A DNA stretch of 64,000 nt from Flavobacterium sp. BFFFF1 (GCF_002256285.1 NZ_NKJE01000004.1:62001-126000); one strand, 5' to 3'. Positions 7,941-16,747 are shown, counted from the first letter of the stretch. A program made the numbers and translations. Notes: generated from the letters alone by a model not told the origin.

Positions 7941-9704
7941 TCAGTCAACAACCAGTTTTGCACGATAACTTTTATTACCGGCCGTTACTTTGACCATGTA
8001 AATCCCCTTGGATATTTGATTTGTGTTGACGATGGTGTTTCCGGCGTTTAGCGTTTGGCTCAGCACTTTTTTACCAACGACGTCATACAGGTCGAGCGTT
8101 CCCTGATCAATATTTTCGTTGTTCAACGCAACAGTAAAATGCCCATGCGTTGGGTTTGGGTAAATTGTAAATGGATTTTCGCGGAATGGATCTGTATTTA
8201 ATGGTATGGGTTCGAAACGGGCAATAAAAATATTTTGAGGTGTCCCATTTTCGATGTCATACGTCGATAGATCGGGCTGGTGAGAACCCTGGGTCGTCAA
8301 ACCCGTTGTGCTCGAAGACGTGCCCACCACGAAAAAAGTATCCGTAACCGATGGCAGCATGACCATATCATACTCAAACAGATTGCCTCCATAATAGGTA
8401 CCCCAAATTTTTTGTCCCTGATTACCGAACTTGCAAATGTAGCCATCCGTTTGTCCGATTAACTCGGTTTGGTAAGCTCCGGCAGTGGCAAAGTTCGAAT
8501 GCAGCCCGGTGATACCACTCAGGTACACCCCACCCGATGCGTCAACGGTAGTGTGGTCTAAACCATAATTGCCTCCAAATGGCGGATATCCTTCGTTTGA
8601 ACCATTGTACGTCCCCCAATCCCGGGTGCCGCTTTCAGTAAACTGGACCAGATAAGGTGGCACTTCTAATCCTGGTGATTCCTGGAATACCCCTGGCGTG
8701 GTCACCAGATTGCTAAAACTGACCCCCGTAAAATATACTTTATCCTGATACACTTCGAGTGACTTGTTGGAGGTGCTGTTGTTTTCGGCATAATACGTAC
8801 TCCATTCCCTTTGACCAGTGACGTCAAACTTCGAGAGGAACGTATTGGAACAATTCAGCGCAGTGGGCTGATAACCATTGGCAGAGCCGTAATAGCCATT
8901 GTCGGTTGGGTTTGCAGGGTTACAATTATTGATACGCCCCCGCACATACAATGCAGTTGTAGTAGCTTTTAAAGCAAGCATATAATTCCCATTAAAACTA
9001 TAATAGGTGGTCCAGACGTGGCTGCCATTGTTATCGAATTTAGCAATGATCTGATCGGACTCTTCCTGTAATGCCTGAAAAGTACCTGTGGTGCCTAAAT
9101 CCGGACTTGTTGAATTCCCCCCGATATAAAAATACCCTGAATGGTCATGGCTGATAAAAATCCGATTGAGGTAGCTGTAAATGTCATTATTACCAACGCC
9201 TTCTTCATTTAAACCACCGTAATAAGTACTCCAATCGAGGTTACCGGCTTCTGAAAATCGGGCGATAAAAAAATCTGAAATCCCATGCAGTTCGCCTTGG
9301 CTGGCGCCTGCCGAGGCAATCCCGGCTGCGCTTTGGGTAGATCCTACGACATACACATTGTCCAAATCGTCAAAATCCAAACCCGATACGTTGTCAAGAT
9401 CACTCCCTCCGAAATAAGTAGCCCAGGTGAGTACGCCCGCGTTGTTGAACCTGGCAATAAATCCATCTGATTCACCCCCACCATAAGTAGGCTGATAGCT
9501 GTTTGGCGTCGAAAAAACAGGCTGTGACGTGCTGTTCCCATTGATAAAAACCCCTGCGATATATAGGTTTCCTGACCGGTCTGTTTTCGAATCTTTGAGA
9601 AAAAACCGCTCATCCCCAAAGTAGGTGCCCCAACTGCGTTGAAAATTAAAATCCTGCGCTGCTGCGGAAATACTGAGTAGTATAAAAAAGGTAAATAATT
9701 TCAT
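7941..9704 (-). CDS. Secreted SBBP-repeat protein with T9SS type A sorting domain
   Basis: A 587-residue protein. The start at 9704 is chosen because it opens with the signal peptide MKLFTFFILLSISAAAQ; an upstream in-frame start would add an unlikely leader. Repeats of about 50-60 residues follow a pattern like W.TYYGG....D.....D..GN.Y..G.T.S, the SBBP beta-propeller pattern, covering about residues 25-490. The last ~75 residues (FTIYPNPTHGHFTV to KSYRAKLVVD) are a T9SS type A domain, so the protein should cross the outer membrane by the gliding/T9SS machinery. It is the last gene of a run of four on the minus strand. Confidence 0.85.
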   Translation of the reverse strand: MKLFTFFILLSISAAAQDFNFQRSWGTYFGDERFFLKDSKTDRSGNLYIAGVFINGNSTSQPVFSTPNSYQPTYGGGESDGFIARFNNAGVLTWATYFGGSDLDNVSGLDFDDLDNVYVVGSTQSAAGIASAGASQGELHGISDFFIARFSEAGNLDWSTYYGGLNEEGVGNNDIYSYLNRIFISHDHSGYFYIGGNSTSPDLGTTGTFQALQEESDQIIAKFDNNGSHVWTTYYSFNGNYMLALKATTTALYVRGRINNCNPANPTDNGYYGSANGYQPTALNCSNTFLSKFDVTGQREWSTYYAENNSTSNKSLEVYQDKVYFTGVSFSNLVTTPGVFQESPGLEVPPYLVQFTESGTRDWGTYNGSNEGYPPFGGNYGLDHTTVDASGGVYLSGITGLHSNFATAGAYQTELIGQTDGYICKFGNQGQKIWGTYYGGNLFEYDMVMLPSVTDTFFVVGTSSSTTGLTTQGSHQPDLSTYDIENGTPQNIFIARFEPIPLNTDPFRENPFTIYPNPTHGHFTVALNNENIDQGTLDLYDVVGKKVLSQTLNAGNTIVNTNQISKGIYMVKVTAGNKSYRAKLVVD

Positions 9705-9757
9705 GGGAGTAAAAGTAAAAAATAGACAGACAGCACAAGCCATCTGTCTATTAAAAT

Positions 9758-10258
9758 TTATTGTATTGTGACATTATAAATTGGCGCTGCACCCGTACCC
9801 GTTTGGGTATAGCTCGCTGTCCAACCGCTACTGGTTAATGTAGTTGGGTAACCCGACCCTGAAAATCCAACCTGTTTTGTAGTGGCACCGATTCTAACCT
9901 GTATCCAATAAAATACCTGCGCAGTACCTAACGGAAATGCAACAGTACTTGAAATCACTGAACTACTGGTAGCAGAAGTGGCGCGCTCCCAGGAATTAAT
10001 AGTCGGCGTACTCGTGGGCGAAAAGAATGGAAAACGCGTAGCATTTGTTGTGGTTAGCGTGTAGGTGCCAAATGGCGGTATACTTACCGGACCATTCGGT
10101 TTGGAGTGGAATTGCGGAAAAGCATTCGCGGTACCTGTATTCGTTACCAAATCGTCAATGATGACGGTGTTGCCGGTTAAATTGAAAAGCTTGAACGTTT
10201 TTTGTGCCTGCATTTGTGCTCCGCAGATCAACAAAGCAATTATAATTAATTTTCTCAT
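9758..10258 (-). CDS. Small secreted protein, paralogue of its upstream neighbour
   Basis: A 166-residue protein with signal peptide MRKLIIIALLICGAQMQAQ and no further membrane segment. The mature part is Thr/Ser-rich and likely all-beta. It shares a pattern with the 179-residue gene upstream: an N-terminal NLTG/NLTS strand, an FPFFSPTSTP block (FPFYSSPTSLP in the neighbour), W.R..SATxS, and a closing G-W-x-A-x-Y then V-T-I. I do not recognise a named family. It has no T9SS tail and lies 10 bases downstream of the paralogue. Confidence 0.65.
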   Translation of the reverse strand: MRKLIIIALLICGAQMQAQKTFKLFNLTGNTVIIDDLVTNTGTANAFPQFHSKPNGPVSIPPFGTYTLTTTNATRFPFFSPTSTPTINSWERATSATSSSVISSTVAFPLGTAQVFYWIQVRIGATTKQVGFSGSGYPTTLTSSGWTASYTQTGTGAAPIYNVTIQ

Positions 10259-10268
10259 TGTGAATTGT

Positions 10269-10808
10269 TTATAGATCGATAAATGTTATTGTAACTTCTG
10301 AACTTGTTGGTGATAGCTGATAGAAATCGTAGTAAGCTTCCCATCCGCCAGTCGGATTAGTGAGTACGCCGCCTGGTGTGGAAACGCCAATTGTTCCGAA
10401 GTTGCCGGGATTTCCATTGATGGAGCCAATGCTAAAATCTACATAATTGAAGTTTTGGGAGGCTGCAAATGCGTTATTCCAAAGACTTGTTCCCGTTTGA
10501 TTGGTTAATGAATTGGTCGCCGAATTGACTCTTGTCCAGTTCAGGCCGCTGACAACCGGCGGCAGTGAAGTAGGCGAAGAATAAAACGGAAATTTAGTAG
10601 TACTCAAATTGTTTACAAGGGTATAGGATTGACCAGGGTATAGCGCAAAGGCATATCCATAACAATAAGGATAAGTTCCCACTGATGGTTTTGTCCTTAT
10701 GCCATAAATCTTCATGGCACTACTCGTAAGATTGGTCACCGTTATATTCTTCTGAGCAAAACAACAACTACAAATAAATATTGATAAGAGCAACGTTAAC
10801 TTTTTCAT
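10269..10808 (-). CDS. Small secreted protein, paralogue of its downstream neighbour
   Basis: A 179-residue protein with signal peptide MKKLTLLLSIFICSCCFAQ. The hydrophobic core contains Cys residues, but SCCFAQ reads better as a signal peptidase I site than as a lipobox. It shares the NLT, FPFYSSPTSLP, W-T-R-x-x-S-A-T-N-S and G-G-W-E-A-Y pattern with the next gene, so the two are tandem duplicates that have diverged strongly. Function unknown. The start is 2 bases after the lipoprotein stop, indicating an operon. Confidence 0.65.
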   Translation of the reverse strand: MKKLTLLLSIFICSCCFAQKNITVTNLTSSAMKIYGIRTKPSVGTYPYCYGYAFALYPGQSYTLVNNLSTTKFPFYSSPTSLPPVVSGLNWTRVNSATNSLTNQTGTSLWNNAFAASQNFNYVDFSIGSINGNPGNFGTIGVSTPGGVLTNPTGGWEAYYDFYQLSPTSSEVTITFIDL

Positions 10809-10810
10809 CT

Positions 10811-11185
10811 TTAATTTTTGTTTTGGTTGTATTGCTCGGCCAGTGTTTTAGAATATTCTTCTAAAGTAAAATAGATGAACATATCATCCGAAATCCCTTT
10901 TCTGGAATCAATTTCTGACGCACTCACACCAAGTTCTTTTAGTAACGTTACTGCTTGATTCCTAATTTCTGAGTTAACCCGCACATCATTTTTGGGCAAC
11001 ACGTCGTTATTGGCTGCCGGGTTTGAAGCGTACCACTTTTTTAAAGCGCTTTCAAAACTCAACATACTCGCCGTTTTCATAGCACCTGCGTTCTCCTTTA
11101 ATCCGTTCTCTTCGTCGCTACTGCAGGATGACAGTAACAATACTGATGCAATTGCACCGGTAAAAATTAGCTTTATTCTCTTCAT
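10811..11185 (-). CDS. Small lipoprotein of unknown function
   Basis: A 124-residue lipoprotein with lipobox LLSSC (Cys21) followed by SSDEEN, an acidic start compatible with surface-export signals of Bacteroidota lipoproteins. The mature part is mainly helical (FESALKKWY, IRNQAVTLLKELGVSASEID, EEYSKTLAEQYNQ). It leads the run of four minus-strand genes, with a 2-base gap to the next. It may be a chaperone or anchor for the two small secreted proteins; this is a guess from position only. Confidence 0.6.
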   Translation of the reverse strand: MKRIKLIFTGAIASVLLLSSCSSDEENGLKENAGAMKTASMLSFESALKKWYASNPAANNDVLPKNDVRVNSEIRNQAVTLLKELGVSASEIDSRKGISDDMFIYFTLEEYSKTLAEQYNQNKN

Positions 11186-11929
11186 TGTGTTTATTTGTCC
11201 ACGCTACAGATGGACGCTTGTTTTAGTGAGGTAGCTGTTAACATTACAAAATATACAGGCCGCTGTAATCGTCCTGTCAATACTGACCAATTCATAATCT
11301 CCATTTTTATAGTTGTAACATCGATTGCCCTTCGACATGGACCTGTGTACTGACCCGCCGGCATGCACGTAAATAAATATACATTTAAAAAGATGTCAAA
11401 ATAATAATATTTATAAAAAATGAATTTAATGCGAAATAATAAAATTTAAAAAACGAATTTGGTTTTTACCCGATCTATGCCTTTCTATGGTTTTGGATTT
11501 TCTTTCTGACGCCCCCTATCCTATTTCCAGAACATCATTAAAATTAATCTAACAACCGACATCCAAAATTCATATAATACCAATAAAAAAGAGCCTTTTA
11601 AAGCAAATTCTAAAAATACATCCGCTATTTCACGAGTGACTTTTCAGAGGTTTTTATGGTTGTACAACGCCAACATGCATAACCTTTCCCACAACCAATT
11701 TTCCTGCTCATAAAGATAGCTATTTAATTTTTCCAAAAAATACCCTCTAGCGGGTATTTTTAAAATAACATTAAAGTTAACTTTATAATAACATTTATTC
11801 TCATTATGATAATATAACATCCACAAAGCCATGCGCACTGTACGCTCGAGAAGATGTGCAATCCCACGAGATACATTAAATTCACATTTTTTTTTCTGCG
11901 GGTCGCGCACAGAAGCGCCCAGTCTGTTC
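11186..11929. other. AT-rich gene-poor region
   Basis: No convincing gene. An open frame on the minus strand (11644-12060) crosses a terminator-like hairpin and a duplicated repeat and has atypical composition, so it was not called. The promoter of the lipoprotein gene should lie in the first part. Confidence 0.5.
11737..11760. terminator. Orphan terminator-like hairpin
   Basis: AAAATACCC pairs with GGGTATTTT around a short loop, with T/A runs on both sides. No complete gene ends here, so it may be left over from a deleted gene. Confidence 0.5.
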
Positions 11930-11945
11930 AGCATACTTAAAGCGC

Positions 11946-12112
11946 CTTTCGCAGCGCGAACCGCGAACCATATCCTTTGCGACGCGAACCACGGCGACCA
12001 CCTCCTTATCAATAGCCCTGTTGCATTCCATACAAACATTAACCCACAAAAAAGCGCCACTTCCGCGGGGCTTTCTCATTATTCATCTTAAATTTATTGG
12101 TGTTCAAACGAC
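11946..12112. repeat. Degenerate copy of the region downstream of gltA
   Basis: This stretch matches 15234-15436 in the same orientation. It has GCGACGCGAACC-type units, then a terminator-like hairpin (12051-12074, one mismatch), the 20-base CTTTCTCATTATTCATCTTA block, and what looks like the last six codons of gltA. The final 70 bases are nearly identical to the gltA copy and the earlier part is diverged. Together the two copies flank the coat-hanger and adhesin genes. Confidence 0.7.
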
Positions 12113-12133
12113 CAGCTCCCAACCCGACATAAA

Positions 12134-12156
12134 AAACCCCGCTTGGGGCGGGGTTT
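12134..12156 (-). terminator. Terminator of the coat-hanger protein gene
   Basis: AAACCCCGC and GCGGGGTTT form a strong GC-rich stem with a T run on the minus strand, 6 bases after the stop codon at 12162. Confidence 0.85.
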
Positions 12157-12161
12157 AATGA

Positions 12162-13442
12162 TTAGTTTTTGACGAACTTGCTGTTTAGTATTTTTCTTTC
12201 GCTGGTTTCCACAGTGACAAGGTAAATGCCGTTAGAGAAACCGCTGACATCAATCTGCATTTCCCGGCCTGACGCGGGACGCGCCAAAATCCGTTTGCCA
12301 TCCATCCCGGTGATGGTGATGGATTTGAGGTCTGCTGCTTCATAGGATAGCGTGATCAGACTGTGGGAGGGGTTGGGATAAATCCTGATCCCGTTTGACT
12401 GCGCCGGCAGCGGTTCCTCCATATCCTGTGACGGGCGGTATACGTAAGAATTGCTACAAGATTCTATGTATGCAGCAAATTGGGAGCCACTTAATGCTTC
12501 AAAACCCGGATTCATCTCCACGTAGTCCCCGGCATGGTAGATGGCTTTAGCGCCTGACCAAATCGTATTAATACAATTAATCCATTGAGAGCGGGACTTG
12601 TCTTCTTCATAATAAGGGGTTACGAAATTTGTTGCCGTAAAGTCTGGTTTACAACAGTTAGTATACAAATCGGTGTCACTACAGGTAGAACACACATCGT
12701 CGATATAAACGATCGTGCGATGCTGGTTGTAAGTTGAACATCCTTCTACGAGGAATTCAAGCGTCGCCTGCTGATTGTGAATCGTTGAGCTATTCAATCG
12801 GCCGCAAACCCAACCCGTGTACATCGTAACGGTGTTGTCGATAAGGTTTGGCGCAGGATCAAAGATTTTATTTAAATAGCATTTGGTAGGATCTGCCTTG
12901 ATGCATATCTCGCTCACAACAGTCCCTCCGGAAACAAGCCTTGCCCGAAAGTAGGCTTCTTCGTCATAAAGCGTATGGCTGTCTTTGTTGCTGTACTGGA
13001 ATATTAATGAAAATGCAAATCCAAAGACGTCTTGACTTGCTCCAATATTGACCGGACCCGATAACGTCACCATCCCATTCGAGCTTGTACCGCTTATGAA
13101 ATTAGACTCGAGTCTTACAGCATAGTTTCCAGAATGAACCCTAGCAACCGGTGTAACATATGGCGAAGGATTGATAAATGGATCGTTCCCATTTGCCAAT
13201 GATGTGTCCGAAGATCTATTCACTGTTGCTGAAGGGGTATATGTCGTATAATTCGAAGTCCCTGTTGGCGTCGCGCATGATTGGTGGTCATTCCTTACGG
13301 GATTGGAAAAAAGGGATGCACTGTAATACTGAAAATGATTCGTAGCATTTTCAAAACCGGGATTTTCACACAGCGTCGTTTCCTGACTGTATAATCCTGC
13401 GCTGTATGCGAATACTGCGATGATCGTAAATATTTTTTTCAT
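12162..13442 (-). CDS. T9SS-exported protein with coat-hanger stack segment
   Basis: A 426-residue protein with signal peptide MKKIFTIIAVFAYSAGLYSQ. An N-terminal lectin-like or jelly-roll-like region (CENPGFENATNHFQYY, then many Cys) is followed by a segment near residues 290-330 (SGAKAIYHAGDYVEMNPGF, AAYIESC) that resembles the 3-coathanger stack domain. It ends in a T9SS type A domain (IRIYPNPSHSLITL to LNSKFVKN). The cysteine-rich middle suggests disulfides outside the cell. It follows the YadA-head-like gene by 5 bases, so the two are cotranscribed. Ligand unknown. Confidence 0.75.
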   Translation of the reverse strand: MKKIFTIIAVFAYSAGLYSQETTLCENPGFENATNHFQYYSASLFSNPVRNDHQSCATPTGTSNYTTYTPSATVNRSSDTSLANGNDPFINPSPYVTPVARVHSGNYAVRLESNFISGTSSNGMVTLSGPVNIGASQDVFGFAFSLIFQYSNKDSHTLYDEEAYFRARLVSGGTVVSEICIKADPTKCYLNKIFDPAPNLIDNTVTMYTGWVCGRLNSSTIHNQQATLEFLVEGCSTYNQHRTIVYIDDVCSTCSDTDLYTNCCKPDFTATNFVTPYYEEDKSRSQWINCINTIWSGAKAIYHAGDYVEMNPGFEALSGSQFAAYIESCSNSYVYRPSQDMEEPLPAQSNGIRIYPNPSHSLITLSYEAADLKSITITGMDGKRILARPASGREMQIDVSGFSNGIYLVTVETSERKILNSKFVKN

Positions 13443-13447
13443 CGGAG

Positions 13448-15031
13448 TTATTTTTGATTTCTTAACAACAACTCCAACTTTGCATTCATTTCTTCAATCT
13501 GCCGCTGTTGTGCATCCAGTTTTTTATCCTGCTCAATCGCATAAAGGGTGAGTTCCTCAATTTTCTCCATTTGTTTGGCCTGCATTTCGGCAAGGTCAAG
13601 GCCGTCTTTGGCTAATTCTGCGGCGGAAGGGATGTTTGGCAGGTGCTTGTTGGCTTTGATGAATGCTTCCAGGTCTTTGAGCGATTGCAGTTTGTAGTCG
13701 TCGTTGAATACGTAATCCGCCCAGTTTGTTGTTGAACGAAGGGCTACCTTTACTTTTTCGGTGAGGATACCGCCTTCAACATATAGCCTGTAATTACCTG
13801 TAGTCGTTGCGAAGTTCGTCGAGTTCCCAATATAGACCCTACCTCTTGTGTCACCAGAGGCTTGTGTAGTATTAAAGAACAGGTTATTATTTCCCATGGT
13901 CACTGTCCTGAGACCTGATGTCGTGTTAATGGTACCATCATTTGTGAATAAATTTGCTGCAGCTACTGTGTATGAAGTGACAGTGGGTGAACCAGCGGGG
14001 GTAAGTGTGATGTTAGTACCCGCGGTTAAGGAGGTTAACCCGCCGCCTGAGCCACCGGCATCCGGAACAAGTATGACATCGCCATCTTTGTTTACGGTAA
14101 GTACTTCACCTAATGTATTTGCAGTTGCTGATGTACCCCGTGTGAGTCCTCTAAAACGAAGACCTGTCGTACCCGAAACCACAGCAGTTCCAATTTCCAA
14201 TTGATTTGAAGGAATCACGTTGTTTCCCAAGTTAATTCCGGCTTTTCCGTTGGAGTCAATGTAGAGCCTTTGATTACCTGAACCATCAGCAAGGATAATG
14301 GTATTGCTTACGTTTGCATTGACAAGGGCGTGTCCAATAAAAGTATTGTCATTTCCTGCGTTAACACCTTGCCCAGACTGGTTACCTAAAAATAAATTTC
14401 CGCTTCCTAAAGTAACGGTAGACCCGGACTGGAATCCGAAAAAATTATTATTAACTCCTGTAATTAATGATCCTGAATCTGCTCCTATAGCAATATTATT
14501 ATTACCGGAAGCGCTGGCACCGGCACCATACCCGAGATAAACATTCCTGTCACCGCCATTTTGATGTCCTGCCGCGTATCCTATCGCAATATTCTCGTTG
14601 CCTAAATTACCATAAAGCGCGTTATGACCTAAGGCGATATTTTCACTACCTGTAGTATTACCGCGCATTACATCAAATCCGATAGCAACATTGTTACTTC
14701 CAGTAGTATTGTTATTTAACGCCCGCCGTCCGATAGCGCAATTTCCATCACCGCTGTTAAAGATTAGTGTATTGAGAACATCGCTACGTGACATTGCCTG
14801 CGTACCGAAAACACAATTTGAACTTCCTGTCGAATTAATAAAACTGTTGTCCCCAAACACAGCATTACTAGTTGCTGTAGCCCCGTTAGCAGCTCTATTT
14901 CCAACATAAGTATTATTGCTACCGGCAGTACACACATCCGGCCCTGCGAAGTAGCTGTTAGCAGGTTGGGCGATTGCTGTGGTAATTCCAATTAATGCGC
15001 ATAATAAAAAAAATAATTTTTTCGTATTCAT
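13448..15031 (-). CDS. YadA-head-like repeat adhesin with C-terminal coiled coil
   Basis: A 527-residue protein with signal peptide MNTKKLFFLLCALIGITTAIAQ. Residues about 35-250 hold roughly a dozen short repeats of the form N-x-A-I-G or N-x-x-x-G (NNVAIGFDVM, ENIALGHNAL, ENIAIGYAAG, NNIAIGADSG), the left-handed roll of YadA-type trimeric heads. A Gly/Ser linker (GGSGGG) and stalk follow. The C-terminus has the LPNIPSAAELAKDG motif and a heptad coiled coil to the end. The motif is common in Bacteroidota fibre or tail-fibre-like proteins. No YadA membrane anchor and no clear T9SS tail is present, so the export and anchoring route is unclear. Confidence 0.75.
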   Translation of the reverse strand: MNTKKLFFLLCALIGITTAIAQPANSYFAGPDVCTAGSNNTYVGNRAANGATATSNAVFGDNSFINSTGSSNCVFGTQAMSRSDVLNTLIFNSGDGNCAIGRRALNNNTTGSNNVAIGFDVMRGNTTGSENIALGHNALYGNLGNENIAIGYAAGHQNGGDRNVYLGYGAGASASGNNNIAIGADSGSLITGVNNNFFGFQSGSTVTLGSGNLFLGNQSGQGVNAGNDNTFIGHALVNANVSNTIILADGSGNQRLYIDSNGKAGINLGNNVIPSNQLEIGTAVVSGTTGLRFRGLTRGTSATANTLGEVLTVNKDGDVILVPDAGGSGGGLTSLTAGTNITLTPAGSPTVTSYTVAAANLFTNDGTINTTSGLRTVTMGNNNLFFNTTQASGDTRGRVYIGNSTNFATTTGNYRLYVEGGILTEKVKVALRSTTNWADYVFNDDYKLQSLKDLEAFIKANKHLPNIPSAAELAKDGLDLAEMQAKQMEKIEELTLYAIEQDKKLDAQQRQIEEMNAKLELLLRNQK

Positions 15032-15233
15032 AATTGTTGTTTATAAGGTTAATAGATCCTAAATTTAACGAAATTTAGTAATAAATTAACACAAAGTAAT
15101 TAATTTAATCTCTTTTTTGAGCACTTCGAGATAAACTTCTTTGTAACGACACGCTCTCAAAGATGCAAGATACGTTAGCGTCTGTTAAACACTAGAAAGT
15201 CGCATTATAGCCCTTACATAGTGATAGAAGTCT
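15032..15233. other. Upstream region of the adhesin gene
   Basis: AT-rich, with no gene. It should contain the promoter of the adhesin-coat-hanger operon; a TAAATTTA -7-like sequence lies about 30 bases before its start. Beyond 15230 it merges into the tandem repeat next to gltA. Confidence 0.4.
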
Positions 15234-15317
15234 TTTTGCAGCACGCACCGCACCCTTTGCAACACGAACCGCGTCCTTTGCGATGCGATCACCGGCCTAA
15301 GCAACACGAACCGCAGC
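15234..15317. repeat. Four tandem 21-bp units downstream of gltA
   Basis: Units start at 15234, 15255, 15276 and 15297 with the core CTTTGCRAYRCGAACCGC. The exact 21-base period makes an artificial open frame with heptad-like PLQHEPR repeats on the plus strand, but I see no sign that it is translated. A degenerate relative occurs at 11946-11995. Confidence 0.7.
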
Positions 15318-15373
15318 TACCATCTCCCTATCAGCAGTCCCGTTGGGTTACATACAAACCTTACCCCACAAAA

Positions 15374-15397
15374 AAAGCCCCACTTCCGCGGGGCTTT
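15374..15397 (-). terminator. gltA terminator
   Basis: AAAGCCCC and GGGGCTTT form a perfect stem around an 8-base loop, with a T run on the minus strand, 21 bases after the gltA stop. Confidence 0.85.
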
Positions 15398-15417
15398 CTC
15401 ATTATTCATCTTAAATT

Positions 15418-16701
15418 TTATCGTTGTTCAAACGGCTTGAAATCCCTTAAAGGATAGCCCGTGTAAATCTGTCTTGGCCTTCCGATAGGCTCTTTGTTTT
15501 CACGCATTTCCTTCCATTGTGCAATCCAGCCCGGAAGCCTGCCTATCGCAAACAATACCGTAAACATATCCGTTGGGATGCCCAACGCACGGTAAATGAT
15601 TCCGGAATAGAAATCCACGTTTGGATACAGTTTCCTGGATACGAAATACTCGTCTACTAAAGCGGATTCTTCCAATTTCTTGGCAATTTGCAATACCGGA
15701 TCGTTCACACCCAGGGTAGAAAGCACCTCATCGGCGGCTTTCTTGATGATCTTCGCCCTAGGGTCAAAGTTCTTGTACACGCGGTGCCCAAAGCCCATCA
15801 ATCGGAATGGATCATCCTTGTCTTTGGCTTTGGCCAGGTATTTGTCGGCATCGCCACCGTTCTTCTGGATTTCCTCAAGCATTTCTAAAACCGCCTGGTT
15901 CGCACCTCCGTGCAAAGGCCCCCAAAGCGCAGAAACACCCGCTGAGATCGAAGCAAACAAACCGGCATGTGACGACCCCACCATCCTTACGGTAGAGGTA
16001 GAACAGTTTTGCTCATGGTCGGCATGCAGGATGAACAATTTGTCCAGCGCATCCACCACAACCGGGTTGATCGTGTAAGGCCCTGTAGGCAATTCAAACA
16101 TCAGGCGCATGAAGTTCTCTACATAGCCTTTGGTGTTGTCATAATAATTGAGCGGATAACCCGATGATTTGCGAAACGTCCAGGTAGCCAGTACGAGGAA
16201 TTTACCCATCGTCTTTACAATGGCCTCATACATCTCCCCTTCGTTCTCTACATTCACCACCTTTGGGTTGAAAGCCGTTAAAGCGCTGGTCAGCGACGAC
16301 AACACGCCCATCGGGTGTGCGTTCTTTGGGAATCCGTCGATGATGTTTTTCATTTCCTCATTCACAAGCGAATACTTGCGGATGTCGGCCTCGAATTGCT
16401 CGAGCTGTGCCGTCGTAGGCAATTCGCCAAAAATAACGAGGTAAGACACTTCGAGGAAGCTTGCTTTTTCAGCAAGGTCTTCAATCGCATAGCCCCTGTA
16501 ACGTAAAATTCCTTCTTCCCCATCGAGGAAGGTGATGTTGCTTTTGCAGGAACCTGAATTCTTGTAACCCGGGTCCATCGTAATGGCGCCGGTTAAATCG
16601 CGTAGTTTGTTGATGTCGATGGCCACTTCATTTTCGCTCCCGACAATGACCGGAAACTCATATTTATTGCCATCCAATTCTAATATTGCAGTTTTTGACA
16701 T
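15418..16701 (-). CDS. gltA: Citrate synthase
   Basis: A 427-residue type II-like citrate synthase that condenses acetyl-CoA and oxaloacetate to citrate at the entry of the TCA cycle. Visible motifs are HADHEQNCSTSTVRMVGSSH, the GPLHGGANQAVLEML block with its catalytic His, MGFGHRVYKNFDPRA with the second His, and a C-terminal GRLPGWIAQWKEM. Its length fits the bacterial enzyme. It has its own terminator and a -7 element, so it is a single-gene unit. In related flavobacteria gltA commonly sits close to eno; here about 20 kb of surface-protein genes separates them. Confidence 0.97.
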   Translation of the reverse strand: MSKTAILELDGNKYEFPVIVGSENEVAIDINKLRDLTGAITMDPGYKNSGSCKSNITFLDGEEGILRYRGYAIEDLAEKASFLEVSYLVIFGELPTTAQLEQFEADIRKYSLVNEEMKNIIDGFPKNAHPMGVLSSLTSALTAFNPKVVNVENEGEMYEAIVKTMGKFLVLATWTFRKSSGYPLNYYDNTKGYVENFMRLMFELPTGPYTINPVVVDALDKLFILHADHEQNCSTSTVRMVGSSHAGLFASISAGVSALWGPLHGGANQAVLEMLEEIQKNGGDADKYLAKAKDKDDPFRLMGFGHRVYKNFDPRAKIIKKAADEVLSTLGVNDPVLQIAKKLEESALVDEYFVSRKLYPNVDFYSGIIYRALGIPTDMFTVLFAIGRLPGWIAQWKEMRENKEPIGRPRQIYTGYPLRDFKPFEQR

Positions 16702-16739
16702 GGTTTTTGGTATAAAATCCTTTAAAAGTAAAAAGTTAA

Positions 16740-16747
16740 CAAACTTA
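16740..16747 (-). promoter_or_regulatory. Candidate -7 element of gltA
   Basis: TAAGTTTG on the minus strand matches TAnnTTTG exactly, about 38 bases before the gltA ATG. The -33 box is weak. Confidence 0.45.

Noticed and set aside
11644..12060. 138-residue open frame on the minus strand
   Set aside because: It runs through a terminator-like hairpin and the degenerate copy of the gltA downstream repeat. Its composition is unlike neighbouring genes and it has no domain or signal.
15234..15317. Tandem repeat considered as a CRISPR array
   Set aside because: Units are 21 bp and directly adjacent, with no unique spacers, and no cas genes are nearby.
15221..15457. 78-residue plus-strand frame with heptad HEPR repeats
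   Set aside because: It is an effect of the 21-bp tandem repeat. It crosses the gltA terminator and the gltA 3' end antisense, and has no good start context.
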